Notes: generated by a model not told the origin, from the letters alone. Positions 1 to 10,076 are shown, counted from the first letter of the stretch. The stretch: DNA of 64,000 bases from Paenibacillus sp. MMS20-IR301 (GCF_032302195.1 NZ_CP135275.1:496001-560000); one strand, 5' to 3'. Numbers and translations are program-made.

Positions 1-493
1 TCACCGTATCCAAAGGCATATGCCGCAGCAGCAGGGCACACAGCTCATGCAGCAGCCCCATCACCAGCTGTTCATGCTGCGGGAGCTTCAAGGTATATTC
101 CTGCAGCAGCTCCTGCATTACGGCGGACAGGCGGAGGTGGATGGGCCCATTCTCCGGCGAATCGGGCTGTTCCTTGAACGGAGAGCTTAACCGCATATTC
201 TGCGGCCAGCCTGCCGGGAAGCCGATCAGCGACGGATTGAAAATAATAAGCAGGAGCGTGGAGGAGCTGTCCTTGCTGTCATAGTAGTGGATATCCCCGC
301 TGCTGCAGACGGCCAGATCTCCTGCCTGGAGCAGCCGTGTATCCGAGTTGATCCCCATCCGGATCGAACCCTCCAGAACAAGGACAAGCTCCAGATCATT
401 ATGCCAGTGAGCCAGATATTCGATATTGCGGGTGGTGAAGGCAGTGAAGGGAAAGGCTGATCCGTAGGATCTGTTCTCGTGAAAAGCGCGCAT
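1..493 (-). CDS. AraC-family transcriptional regulator, N-terminal part (cut by window edge)
   Basis: The reading frame opens at an ATG (491-493 on the minus strand) preceded by a GAGGAG ribosome binding site and runs without a stop off the left edge, giving about 164 residues. The visible part looks like the cupin-type sugar-sensing domain of AraC regulators: an AHWHNDLELVLVLEG stretch near residue 30, then LLQAGDLAVCSSGDIHYY, followed by helical sequence. The two C-terminal helix-turn-helix motifs would lie outside the window, so the AraC assignment rests on the sensor domain and the promoter architecture. It is divergent from the ThuA / Gfo-Idh-MocA pair, and the shared intergenic region holds a 21 bp-period direct repeat typical of AraC operators. 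I infer that it activates that pair. Ligand unknown. Confidence 0.8.
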   Translation of the reverse strand, partial: MRAFHENRSYGSAFPFTAFTTRNIEYLAHWHNDLELVLVLEGSIRMGINSDTRLLQAGDLAVCSSGDIHYYDSKDSSSTLLLIIFNPSLIGFPAGWPQNMRLSSPFKEQPDSPENGPIHLRLSAVMQELLQEYTLKLPQHEQLVMGLLHELCALLLRHMPLDTV

Positions 494-581
494 AGAGTCT
501 CCTCTTCTAATTGGCTTGACCGCTAAACGGTAAGCGATTTCAATGTGGATACGGTCTTATCCGTGGTTATACATAAACTTA

Positions 582-643
582 GCAAAAAATGACCATTCCT
601 ACAAGCAAAATGGCGAGCAGAGCGCACCGGTATGCATTACAAT
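582..643 (+). promoter_or_regulatory. AraC-type direct-repeat operator and -10 box of the ThuA operon
   Basis: Two half-sites with the shared core AAATG-(A/G)-C begin at 586 and 607; their ATG triplets at 589 and 610 are exactly 21 bp apart, which puts them on the same face of the helix. A -10-like TACAAT (638-643) starts 28 bp after the second ATG. The hexamer 17 bp upstream of it, GAGCAG, is a poor -35 and lies within the second half-site, as in activator-dependent class II promoters. The same layout recurs at 12288-12349. Binding by the neighbouring AraC protein is inference. Confidence 0.6.
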
Positions 644-723
644 TTCATCAGGGTAAGCAGTAATGAATGAATTCACGGAAATCACAGAAATCACGGAAAT
701 CAGGGAAAGAAGGAGAATATGAG

Positions 724-1383
724 ATGGCGAAGAAGGCATTGATTGTAAAAGGCGGCTGGGATGGTCATGAGCCGAATGAGGTAGCGGCAATTTTCGGCGG
801 GATACTGGAAGCGGAAGGATTCGAGGTTGAAATTTCGGACACGCTGGACAGCTTCAATGATACGGAGGCCCTTAAGGAGCTCAGCCTGATTGTTCCGGTA
901 TGGACCATGGGCGAGATCAAGAATGAACAGGTGGCTTCGGTGCTGGCTGCAGTGTCCTCCGGCGTAGGCATTGCCGGCTGTCACGGCGGGATGTGCGACT
1001 CCTTCCGTAACAATACAGAATGGCAATTTTTGACCGGATCACAATGGGTGGCGCACCCGTTCAATGACGGTGTCGATTATGAAGTGAATATCGTGAGATC
1101 CGGCTCCAGCCCGATTGTGGAGGGCATCGCGGATTTCATGGTGAAGTCCGAGCAGTATTATCTCCATGTTGATCCGGCTGTTGATGTACTCGCTACGACT
1201 ACCTTTGTACTCAGCGAAGGCGACCATTCGGCGAACGGGGTAATCACGATGCCTGTTGTGTATACGAAGCGCTGGGGCAAAGGCAAAGTATTCTACAATT
1301 CACTTGGCCATCATGCGGATGTATTCGATATTCCGGAGGCCAAGGAACTGATGCGTAAGGGCTTCCTGTGGGCCGCCAACTAA
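724..1383 (+). CDS. ThuA-like trehalose-utilisation family protein
   Basis: This 219-residue protein has the ThuA-like glutamine-amidotransferase-type fold: a start of MAKKALIVKGGWDGHEP, the loop GIAGCHGGMCDSF near residue 80, and an RWGKGKVFYNSLGHHADVF stretch near the end. ThuA-like proteins accompany sugar oxidation and interconversion genes, but their reaction is not firmly established. An in-frame ATG lies further upstream at 667, but the start at 724 has AGGAG nine bases before it and begins with the family's usual first residues, so I use it. No signal peptide. The Gfo/Idh/MocA gene follows 22 bp downstream, so the two form an operon driven from the AraC-type promoter at 582-643. Confidence 0.85.
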   Translation: MAKKALIVKGGWDGHEPNEVAAIFGGILEAEGFEVEISDTLDSFNDTEALKELSLIVPVWTMGEIKNEQVASVLAAVSSGVGIAGCHGGMCDSFRNNTEWQFLTGSQWVAHPFNDGVDYEVNIVRSGSSPIVEGIADFMVKSEQYYLHVDPAVDVLATTTFVLSEGDHSANGVITMPVVYTKRWGKGKVFYNSLGHHADVFDIPEAKELMRKGFLWAAN

Positions 1384-1405
1384 ACAGTGAGAGGAGGGGA
1401 ACAAT

Positions 1406-2509
<1,104 letters not shown>

Positions 2510-2522
2510 TATTGGTGTTGTG

Positions 2523-2562
2523 AGCAGCGGCCGTTCCCGGTTTTCCGGGGACGGCCGCTGCT
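2523..2562 (+). terminator. Strong GC-rich hairpin after the ThuA operon
   Basis: An 18 bp stem with one mismatch (left arm 2523-2540, loop TTTT, right arm 2545-2562) begins 14 bp after the oxidoreductase stop. Few T residues follow, so it may be a weak intrinsic terminator or a 3' end stabiliser. Confidence 0.55.
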
Positions 2563-2604
2563 TTGGTGTGTTGCTGCACCGTACGCAATCGGGAAGATAT
2601 GACG

Positions 2605-2692
2605 GGGGAATGAGCAAGCGGGGGAATGACCAAGTGAGAATGAGCAAACAGGGGAATGACCAAGCGGGAGAATGGCCAAACAGGGGAATGAT
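2605..2692 (+). repeat. Imperfect tandem repeat, period about 16 bp
   Basis: AATG cores recur at 2609, 2625, 2639, 2655, 2671 and 2687, spaced 16, 14, 16, 16 and 16 bp. The unit is roughly GGGGAATGACCAAGCG. No gene-like ORF with a ribosome binding site uses it. Confidence 0.75.
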
Positions 2693-2929
2693 AAACCTGG
2701 CTTGTTGCTGTGCAGCATCAACGGATGGGATAACCCGTCTAGCTGCCCGCCGCGCCAGCGGATTGGAGAACCTGGCTTGTTGCTGCGCTGCGCCAGCGTA
2801 AAGGAGAACCTGATTCGGCAGCCCGCCGCACTACCGTATTGTGAAACCCGGCACGTACCTCATCTGCTCAGCATTTGGCAAATCTGCATTGCACCCTGCT
2901 CCACAGTCATCCACGCTGCCAACTGATCG

Positions 2930-3120
2930 AAATAAGTGGAAAAATAGCACTTAATATTAAATAAAAACCTAATGTTGGGAAAATAAGTGGAAAAAGTACA
3001 TTTAATTCTACCGATTATGCCTTCTGGCTGAGATAAGAAGGGGATTAAATGCTGTTTATCCACTTATTTTCAGCTCAAGGTTTAGTTTGTGGAATTTAAG
3101 TGTACTTTTTCCACTTAAAA
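2930..3120. repeat. Four copies of a 26-27 bp intergenic repeat in mixed orientation
   Basis: Copies lie at 2930-2955 (+), 2980-3006 (+), 3044-3070 (-) and 3094-3120 (-). The common pattern is AATAAGTGGAAAAAGTACA followed by YTTAAT. The two direct and two inverted copies could fold as nested hairpins. A related unit occurs at 51262-51392. Confidence 0.75.
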
Positions 3121-3575
3121 TGCATGGATCAGGATGACAGCTGCTGTAAGAACCTCTTGTGGAGCAAGGGACTAAAGCAATAAGTTACTGTTACAAATGC
3201 TGAAGGAGCAGCGTTACAATGAGTGGCGGTCAGTTGGCGGCTAAAGCTACTATTACATTTACTATTCTGAAATCCCGCTAAGCAAGGTGATTGCACGATT
3301 CCGTCAGCCCTATTCCTGCTACTCAGCAATTCCGCTAACCTGTAATCGTATAGTACTACACCTGCCCCCCTAGCCTGCAATCACTAAACGGTGATCTCGC
3401 AATCCTGCTTATTACTTTTCCGCAATTCTTCCACTCCAATGCTTACAATCCGCACTCCGCAGCTCTTCTGTCCCATCATTCCGTGCTCATCGCTTAATTT
3501 TCTCCCGAAACGGATTATTGCTGCCCTTTTTCAATCCTCTGCCCTTTCTCAATCCTCCGCCCTGCACAAGCACCA

Positions 3576-3634
3576 TTGACAACCTGTATATACAGGTTTA
3601 AACTGTGTGAAGTGTTTGATCTTGTATATACAAG
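3576..3634 (+). promoter_or_regulatory. tre promoter with two TreR-like operators
   Basis: TTGACA (3576-3581) is followed after 17 bp by TAAACT (3599-3604). An 18 bp perfect palindrome with core CTGTATATACAG (3581-3598) fills the spacer. A second palindrome, CTTGTATATACAAG (3621-3634), lies 38 bp downstream centre to centre. The core TTGTATATACAA matches the known Bacillus subtilis TreR operator (established knowledge). Occupation of either site would block initiation, so the operon should be induced by trehalose-6-phosphate. Confidence 0.85.
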
Positions 3635-3677
3635 TTTAATGATTGTCATAAAGTAGATCCTAATGGAGGTGCTCCTA

Positions 3678-5384
3678 TTGAGCCAGTCCCGGTATTCGGA
3701 ATGGTGGCGCCGGTCCACCGTGTATCAGGTATATCCGAAAAGCTTCAACGATACGACAGGCAGCGGAACAGGCGATATCCGCGGGCTTACCGCGAAACTA
3801 CATTACCTGCAGGAGCTGGGCATTGATATTGTCTGGCTGCAGCCGGTATATGTCTCGCCGCAGCATGATAACGGTTACGATGTGGCGGATTATGAGAATA
3901 TTAACCCGGATTTCGGCACGATGGAGGATTTTGATGAGCTGGTCGGGGAGCTGCACAAGCGGGGAATGAAGCTGATGACCGACATCGTTGTCAATCATAC
4001 CTCGACGGAGCATGAATGGTTCAAGCAGGCGGTGTCCGGCAGAGATAATCCGTACCGTGATTATTATATCTGGAGGGACCCGGCACCGGGCGGCGGCTTG
4101 CCGAATAACTGGCAGTCGAAGTTCGGCGGCCCGGCCTGGCAGCTCGATGATGCATCAGGACAATATTACCTTACCTTGTTCGACAAGACACAGGCAGATC
4201 TGAACTGGGAGAACCCGCAGGTCCGCCAGGCAGTGAATGAGATGATGCTGTTCTGGGCCCGCAAAGGGGTGGACGGCTTCCGGATGGATGTCATCAATCT
4301 GATCTCCAAAGATCAGCGCTTCCCGGATGATGACGGCAGCGTACCGCCGGGGGACGGGCGGAAGTTCTACACGGACGGGCCGCGAGTTCATGAATATATC
4401 CGCGGGATGTATGAAGAGGTGTTCGGCCGCTATGAGATGGTGACGGTCGGCGAGATGTCCTCTACGACCCTTGAACATTGCATCCGCTACTCGAACCCGG
4501 AGGAGCGGGAGTTCTCCATGACCTTCAACTTCCATCATCTGAAGGTCGATTACAAGGGCGGGCAGAAATGGGAGCTGATGCCTTATGATTTCGAGGCATT
4601 AAAACGGTTGTTTACACAGTGGCAGACCGGGATGCAGCATGGCGGAGGATGGAACGCTCTATTCTTCAACAATCATGATCAGCCGCGGGCCCTTTCCCGG
4701 TTCACAGACGACGATCTGTACCGTGCGGAGAGCGCTAAGCTGCTGGCCACAACGCTGCACGGAATGCAGGGAACGCCTTATGTCTATCAGGGCGAAGAGA
4801 TCGGCATGCCGAATCCGAAGTGGAACAATATAGATGAATTCCGCGATATCGAATCGCTGAACATGTACCGGATTCTGCAGGCGCAGGGCAAGAGCCCGGA
4901 AACGGCGCTCAGCATCCTTCAGGAGCGCTCGCGTGACAATTCACGCACGCCGATGCAGTGGGATGAAAGTCCCAATGCCGGATTCACAACGGGCACCCCA
5001 TGGCTTAAAGTCGATGAACGGTATCCCGACATTAATGTGCAGAAGGAGCTGGAGCAGCCGGATTCCATCCTGCACCATTACCGTAAGCTGATCGCACTGC
5101 GCAAGGAGCATGCGGTATTCACCGAAGGCGTATTCAGCAGGCTGGATGAAGCTCATCCGGAGGTGTTTGCTTATTCCCGGACCGGGGAGGGGGAGACGCT
5201 TATTGTGGTCTCGAACTTCAGCAGCAAGGACATTACGTTCCGGTTCCGGGATGCGGAGTGGACAGGCCTGAACTCAGCGGGCAAGAGCAAGCTTCTCGTC
5301 AGCAATACCGCTGCTGATCCTGTATTAACGCAAGAGCTGCAGCTTAGTCCCTATGCTTCCTATATGTGGTTAATCGGCAACTAA
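3678..5384 (+). CDS. treA: Alpha,alpha-phosphotrehalase (trehalose-6-phosphate hydrolase)
   Basis: A 568-residue GH13 enzyme that hydrolyses trehalose 6-phosphate to glucose and glucose 6-phosphate in the cytoplasm. The GH13 catalytic residues are visible: D204 in DGFRMDVINLI, E259 in TVGEMSS and D334 in FNNHDQPR. The N-terminal WWRRSTVYQVYPKSF is typical. I chose the TTG at 3678 because GGAGGT lies seven bases before it; the in-frame ATG at 3663 overlaps that ribosome binding site and has none of its own. Oligo-1,6-glucosidases are close relatives, but the neighbouring trehalose PTS gene, GntR gene and TreR operators settle the assignment. Confidence 0.93.
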   Translation: MSQSRYSEWWRRSTVYQVYPKSFNDTTGSGTGDIRGLTAKLHYLQELGIDIVWLQPVYVSPQHDNGYDVADYENINPDFGTMEDFDELVGELHKRGMKLMTDIVVNHTSTEHEWFKQAVSGRDNPYRDYYIWRDPAPGGGLPNNWQSKFGGPAWQLDDASGQYYLTLFDKTQADLNWENPQVRQAVNEMMLFWARKGVDGFRMDVINLISKDQRFPDDDGSVPPGDGRKFYTDGPRVHEYIRGMYEEVFGRYEMVTVGEMSSTTLEHCIRYSNPEEREFSMTFNFHHLKVDYKGGQKWELMPYDFEALKRLFTQWQTGMQHGGGWNALFFNNHDQPRALSRFTDDDLYRAESAKLLATTLHGMQGTPYVYQGEEIGMPNPKWNNIDEFRDIESLNMYRILQAQGKSPETALSILQERSRDNSRTPMQWDESPNAGFTTGTPWLKVDERYPDINVQKELEQPDSILHHYRKLIALRKEHAVFTEGVFSRLDEAHPEVFAYSRTGEGETLIVVSNFSSKDITFRFRDAEWTGLNSAGKSKLLVSNTAADPVLTQELQLSPYASYMWLIGN

Positions 5385-5411
5385 TATCTGACTAAGCAAG
5401 GAGTGAATAAC

Positions 5412-7391
5412 ATGGCTATAGACCGCAAAAATGTAGAGGATATCGTCCGGGCGGTGGGGGGCAAGGAGAATATAGAGGTTGCGACGCATTGTGTAACACG
5501 GTTAAGATTCTCGCTCTATGACGAGAGCAAGGTGGACGCGGCAGCACTGGACCGCAATGATCTGGTCAAAGGGCAATTCTCATCCCAGGGGCAATTCCAG
5601 ATTGTTATTGGTCCGGGAACGGTTGATAAAGTATATGAACAAATGATCGAGCTGACCGGCGGTGCCCGTGCTTCCAAGGATGAGGTGAAATCAGCAGCTG
5701 CACGCAAACAGAATCCGCTGCAGCGGGCCGTCAAGACACTGGCCGATATCTTTATCCCGATTCTTCCGGCAATCGTAACCGCAGGTTTGCTGCTAGGGAT
5801 TAATAATATCCTGACCGGTATGGGCATCTTCTTCGATGAGCAGTCACTGGTCCAGGTCTATCCGGCCTGGAGTGACATTGCCTCCATTATCAACACCATT
5901 GCGAGCACGGCCTTTACCTTCCTGCCGGCACTGATCGGCTGGTCGGCCGTTACCCGGTTCGGGGGCAGCCCGCTGCTCGGGATTGTGTTAGGTCTCATTC
6001 TGGTACATCCGGACTTATTAAGTGCCTACGGTTATGCCAATGCTTCGCTTGAAGGCACTGTGCCGACCTGGAATCTGTTCGGCTGGCATGTGGAGAAGAT
6101 CGGTTATCAGGGGCAGGTGCTGCCGGTGCTGGTATCAGCTTATATTCTGGCCGGCATTGAGAAGTTCCTGAACAAGCGGGTGCATGATTCTATCAAGCTG
6201 CTGGTCATTGCACCAGTGACGCTCCTGATTACCGGATTCCTGGCCTTTACGATTATCGGGCCGGTTACCTTTGCCATCGGTAATGCGATTACCGACGGTC
6301 TGGTCTATATTTTTGATCATTTTGCACTCCTCGGAGGGCTTATCTATGGCGGCTTCTACTCCGCGCTCGTCATTACCGGGATGCATCATACGTTCCTGGC
6401 CGTCGATGTCCAGCTGATCGGCAGTGAAGGCGGAACCTTCCTGTGGCCGATGCTGGCGCTCTCCAACATTGCCCAGGGTGCTGCGGCACTGGCGATGATC
6501 TTCGTCATCAAGGAGCAGAAGACCAAAGGTCTTGCCGTAACATCTTCAGTATCCGCATTCCTCGGGGTCACGGAACCGGCGATCTTCGGAGTCAATATCC
6601 GCTACCGGTATCCATTCATCTTCGGGTTGATCGGCTCAGGCTTAGCCGGTATGCTGCTGACGCTCAATGATGTCCGCGCTTCTTCGATCGGTGTAGGCGG
6701 GATTCCCGGCTTTCTGTCGATCTTCCCGAACCAGTGGGGCGTATTCTTCCTCGGCATGGCGATTGTACTCGTAGTACCTTTTGTGGCTACTGTACTCTAT
6801 GGGCGTGCTGTAGTGAACCGTGCCCGGAACAATCCGGCAACCGCCGGAGCCGGAACCACGGGAACCACCGTCAAAAGCGGGGAGCTCACCAGCCGCAGTT
6901 CCGTCCAAGGCTCACAGGAGCCGGTGAACATACTGGAGCTGGCTGCACCGCTTAGCGGAACGGCAGTGCCGCTTGCGCAGGTGCCTGATCCTGCTTTTGC
7001 CGAAGGGCAGATGGGTCAGGGGATTGCGATTGAACCTTCGGAAGGCAAGGTATATGCGCCGTTTGATGCTACCGTAGCCCATGTGATTAAGAGCAAGCAC
7101 GCGATCATACTGGAGCATGCCAGCGGTGTGCAGGTGCTCATTCATGTCGGGATTAATACGGTGGCGCTCAAGGGCAGCGGATACACCTCCCTGAAGAACA
7201 TCGGAGATAAGGTCCACGCCGGCGAGCTGCTGCTGGAATTCGATATGGAGGCCATCCGCAGCGCCGGATATCCGCTGATTACACCCATTATCGTTCCTGC
7301 AGGACAGGATATGGTGGACAGCATTGAGGAGAAAAGCGGACCGGTGGCGGCGAAGCGGACAAGTATACTGACCATTCACCTTAAGGGCTGA
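5412..7391 (+). CDS. treP: PTS trehalose-specific permease EIIBC with fused EIIA
   Basis: A 659-residue membrane protein that imports trehalose while phosphorylating it to trehalose 6-phosphate. Domains in order: EIIB (residues 1-90, phosphocysteine C27 in VATHCVTRLRF), EIIC with multiple membrane segments (about 100-465, including HHTFLAVDVQLIG), and a C-terminal EIIA-Glc-like domain (about 500-655, with H578 in VLIHVGINTVALKG as phosphoacceptor and a second conserved histidine in SKHAIILE). B. subtilis TreP lacks the EIIA domain, so this is the longer BCA form. ATG 5412 has AAGGAG eight bases upstream; the in-frame GTG at 5403 overlaps that site. The gene follows treA by 27 bp. Confidence 0.92.
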   Translation: MAIDRKNVEDIVRAVGGKENIEVATHCVTRLRFSLYDESKVDAAALDRNDLVKGQFSSQGQFQIVIGPGTVDKVYEQMIELTGGARASKDEVKSAAARKQNPLQRAVKTLADIFIPILPAIVTAGLLLGINNILTGMGIFFDEQSLVQVYPAWSDIASIINTIASTAFTFLPALIGWSAVTRFGGSPLLGIVLGLILVHPDLLSAYGYANASLEGTVPTWNLFGWHVEKIGYQGQVLPVLVSAYILAGIEKFLNKRVHDSIKLLVIAPVTLLITGFLAFTIIGPVTFAIGNAITDGLVYIFDHFALLGGLIYGGFYSALVITGMHHTFLAVDVQLIGSEGGTFLWPMLALSNIAQGAAALAMIFVIKEQKTKGLAVTSSVSAFLGVTEPAIFGVNIRYRYPFIFGLIGSGLAGMLLTLNDVRASSIGVGGIPGFLSIFPNQWGVFFLGMAIVLVVPFVATVLYGRAVVNRARNNPATAGAGTTGTTVKSGELTSRSSVQGSQEPVNILELAAPLSGTAVPLAQVPDPAFAEGQMGQGIAIEPSEGKVYAPFDATVAHVIKSKHAIILEHASGVQVLIHVGINTVALKGSGYTSLKNIGDKVHAGELLLEFDMEAIRSAGYPLITPIIVPAGQDMVDSIEEKSGPVAAKRTSILTIHLKG

Positions 7392-7430
7392 ATATCCTTT
7401 CACATACCAAGAATAATGATTATAGACAGG

Positions 7431-7452
7431 CAGCCCTCCGGGGCTGTTTTTC
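7431..7452 (+). terminator. Intrinsic terminator after treP
   Basis: CAGCCC-TCCG-GGGCTG (7431-7446) followed by TTTTTCT. It lies between treP and treR, so treR may be read partly from its own promoter. Confidence 0.85.
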
Positions 7453-7534
7453 TATAACAACCGGATGAAGCCGTATCCGGAACGGGAGCGATGCGTCCTA
7501 GCGCATGGCATGATACAATAGAGGGCGGTGATTA

Positions 7535-8257
7535 ATGATGAGAGAAAATATATATTTGCAAATCTATAATGATTACAGCGGCCGCATCCATTCCGGCCAG
7601 CTGCTTCCGGGAGCCAAGCTGCCGTCCGAAAGTGAACTGGCCGAAGCCTACGGCACATCCCGGGAGACGGTGCGCAAAGCGCTGAACCTGCTGTTCCGCG
7701 AAGGTTATATTCACAAGATTAAAGGCAGGGGCTCCTTCGTGCTGGACATGACCCGGATGGATTTTCCCGTGAGCGGCCTGATTTCATTCAAGGAAATGGC
7801 GGATACGCTGGGCGTTCCCTCACGGACCCTGGTGGAGGAGACCTTGAAGGAAGCTGCCGGCCCCGTGCTGTCCAGGCAGCTGCAGATTCCGCAGGAGGAC
7901 CTGATCTGGAAAGTGATCCGGACCAGAGAGATAGAGGGCGAGCGGATTATTCTGGATAAGGACTATTTCCGCGCGGATATGGTCCCTTTCCTGAGCGCAG
8001 AGCTTGCCGCAGGCTCCATTTATGAATATTTGGAGGGGGAGCTTGGCCTGAAGATCAGTTATGCCAAAAAGCTGATCTCCGTCGAGCCGTCGGCCGCAGA
8101 GGATCACCGGCTGCTCGATTTGAAACAGCATACGCATATTGTCGTTGTGCGGAACTACGTTTATCTGGAGAACACAGTGCTGTTCCAGTATACGGAGTCC
8201 AGACACCGGCTGGATAAGTTCCAGTTCGTGGAGTTCGCCAGACGGGTGCGGCGGTAA
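7535..8257 (+). CDS. treR: GntR-family trehalose operon repressor
   Basis: A 240-residue regulator: an N-terminal winged helix-turn-helix (LPSESELAEAYGTSRETVRKAL at residues 29-50) and a C-terminal UTRA ligand domain (FPVSGLISFKEMADTLG onward). Such proteins repress tre operons and release the DNA on binding trehalose 6-phosphate. Two adjacent ATG codons (7535, 7538) follow GGGCGGTG; the first gives the quoted length. The two palindromes at 3581-3634 are the likely targets. A terminator between treP and this gene suggests lower, partly independent expression. Confidence 0.9.
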   Translation: MMRENIYLQIYNDYSGRIHSGQLLPGAKLPSESELAEAYGTSRETVRKALNLLFREGYIHKIKGRGSFVLDMTRMDFPVSGLISFKEMADTLGVPSRTLVEETLKEAAGPVLSRQLQIPQEDLIWKVIRTREIEGERIILDKDYFRADMVPFLSAELAAGSIYEYLEGELGLKISYAKKLISVEPSAAEDHRLLDLKQHTHIVVVRNYVYLENTVLFQYTESRHRLDKFQFVEFARRVRR

Positions 8258-8273
8258 CAGGCACTCCAGGCAC

Positions 8274-9344
8274 TCAGGACAGGAGCGGCAGGTTAAAGTA
8301 AAACACATTCCCGGCACCCGGGGAGGAGCGGACCCCGATTTCCCCGCCGTGTGCTTCAATAATGTATTTGCAGATGGCAAGTCCAAGACCTGCTCCCCCT
8401 AAATGGCTGGAGCGCGATTTATCCCCGCGGTAGAACCGCTCGAAGAGGCGGGGTAAGTGTTCCGGGGCAATTTCCGGGCCGTTGTCCCTCACACTCACTT
8501 CCAGCCGCCCCCCGGCAGGGGAAGCGCTGATAGTGATCTGCGCCGCTTCTCCTGCGTACTTCGTAGCATTGCCGACCAGGTTATTGAATACCTGCGTGAG
8601 GCGGACCGGGTCTGCCCGGACTGCTCCGGCCGGAAAGGGACGGACCACAGTGAGTGTGGCCCTTCCCTCTGCCAGTTCATATTCCAGCGGACGCACGATG
8701 GATTCCAGCAGCGCTGCACATTCAGTCTCTTCGTAGTTCATTTGCAGTTGCCCAGTCTCCAGCTCCGAGAACCGGAACAGATCCTCAATCAGATCATTTA
8801 GCTTATCTGCCTTGTCCCGGATGATTGACAAATAACGCTTGAATTTGATTTCATCGTGGGCCACCCCGTCCTGTAAGCCTTCCACATAGCCTCTTATAGA
8901 TGAGAGCGGTGTTCTAAGATCATGGGATATGCTCGCAATCAGTTCATTGCGTGCTTGTTCATATGCGTCCTGGTTCGCCTTAGATTCCAGCAGACGGGTT
9001 CTCATCAGCTCGAACACGGCGCTGAACCTGCCCATCTCATCATCAGCCTGATAAGTGATCGGGCAATCCATGTTGCCCTGCACAATCTGTTCAGCCACAA
9101 GCGTAAGCTCCCGGAGAGGCAGTAACACTTGTCTCGTAATGATCCGGGTCATCCAGACCGTGCAGAAGATCAGCGGGAATGAAACTATAATGACCACAGG
9201 AATAATCCCATAATACGCATCGCCTGCAGAGGAATCGCCATTGATTCCGGTACCGATAGCTACAGAGGACAGGAGCAGCAGGGGAAGCAGGATAATGATA
9301 TACATCGAAGTAATCATTTTAAAGCGGAGGCCTGGTTTTTTCAT
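8274..9344 (-). CDS. Sensor histidine kinase (HAMP, HisKA, HATPase)
   Basis: A 356-residue membrane kinase: two transmembrane segments (about 10-32 and 46-66) around a very short external loop, a HAMP segment, HisKA with phosphoacceptor H141 in ASISHDLRTPLSS, and a HATPase domain with the N box (FNNLVGNATKYA), VRDNGPEI, and GLGLAICKYIIEAHGG. The tiny sensor loop is like that of intramembrane-sensing kinases that detect cell-envelope antibiotics, often through an ABC transporter; here such a transporter is encoded just upstream. Its ATG follows the regulator's TAA directly. Signal inferred, not shown. Confidence 0.88.
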   Translation of the reverse strand: MKKPGLRFKMITSMYIIILLPLLLLSSVAIGTGINGDSSAGDAYYGIIPVVIIVSFPLIFCTVWMTRIITRQVLLPLRELTLVAEQIVQGNMDCPITYQADDEMGRFSAVFELMRTRLLESKANQDAYEQARNELIASISHDLRTPLSSIRGYVEGLQDGVAHDEIKFKRYLSIIRDKADKLNDLIEDLFRFSELETGQLQMNYEETECAALLESIVRPLEYELAEGRATLTVVRPFPAGAVRADPVRLTQVFNNLVGNATKYAGEAAQITISASPAGGRLEVSVRDNGPEIAPEHLPRLFERFYRGDKSRSSHLGGAGLGLAICKYIIEAHGGEIGVRSSPGAGNVFYFNLPLLS

Positions 9345-10043
9345 TTATATCCCCCCGTGAAATTTATAGCCGATGCCTCGGATGGTAAGAATGTACCGGG
9401 GGTTTGCAGGATCTGTTTCGATTTTTTCCCGTATCTTTTTGATATGCACCGTTACCGTATTCAGATCGCCGTATTCATGTCCCCCCCAGGCATTACCGAA
9501 TATCTGCTCCCGGGTAAACACCTGATTGGGATGGGCCGCGAGGAAGCGGAGCACCTCGAATTCCCTCGCCGGGAAATGGACAATCTCATTGCGGACCCGG
9601 ACCTCGTAGGCTTTGAGATCCAGCTCCAGGCCCGGATATACGACTGTATCCTGCTGCCGTGAAGGCAGATTTAGCCCGTTAAACCGCCTAAGCTGTGCTT
9701 TTACCCGGGCAACAATTTCACTTGGACTGAAGGGTTTCACCACATAGTCATCCGCTCCAAGGCCAAGGCCCAGGATTTTGTCGGAATCCCGTTTTTTTGC
9801 GCTGAGCATGATGATGGGAATGTCGGATTCCGTGCGTATTCTGCGGCATACCTCCATGCCATCGAGCAGCGGCAGCATAATATCAAGGAGAATGAGCTGC
9901 GGCCGGAACCGGGAGAAAGACCGGAGCGCTTCTTCACCGTCAGGGCAGATGAGCACCTCATAACGTTCAATCTCCAGGTAATCCTTGATCAGTTCGGCGA
10001 TCTCCGGCTCATCTTCGACAATCATAATCCGTTCGCTTGCCAT
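9345..10043 (-). CDS. OmpR/PhoB-family response regulator
   Basis: A 232-residue regulator with an N-terminal receiver (acidic pair E10/D11, phosphoacceptor D54 in LLDIMLPLLDG, K in VVKPFSPSEIV) and a C-terminal winged helix (HFPAREFEVLRFLAAHPNQ, ending in TIRGIGYKFHGGI). It is cotranscribed with the kinase and sits downstream of the ABC operon on the same strand. I infer that it controls the ABC genes, as BcrR- and BceR-like systems do. No strong ribosome binding site precedes its ATG. Confidence 0.9.
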   Translation of the reverse strand: MASERIMIVEDEPEIAELIKDYLEIERYEVLICPDGEEALRSFSRFRPQLILLDIMLPLLDGMEVCRRIRTESDIPIIMLSAKKRDSDKILGLGLGADDYVVKPFSPSEIVARVKAQLRRFNGLNLPSRQQDTVVYPGLELDLKAYEVRVRNEIVHFPAREFEVLRFLAAHPNQVFTREQIFGNAWGGHEYGDLNTVTVHIKKIREKIETDPANPRYILTIRGIGYKFHGGI

Positions 10044-10076
10044 AGTAGGGACACATCCGTTTTCATATGATTATTG

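Larger units (their letters stand above)
2563..3575. other. Long non-coding stretch between the ThuA and tre operons
   Basis: About 1 kb without a convincing gene. Besides the 16 bp tandem repeat and the 26 bp repeat cluster it holds two near-copies of TGGCTTGTTGCTG (around 2698 and 2772) and a short tandem repeat of CTTTCTCAATCCTCCGCC type near 3518-3562. The open frames here have no ribosome binding sites and consist of repeat sequence. Confidence 0.6.

Noticed and set aside
2605..2692. Short regularly spaced repeats as a CRISPR array.
   Set aside because: Repeats are about 16 bp and directly tandem with no spacers, and no cas genes are present.
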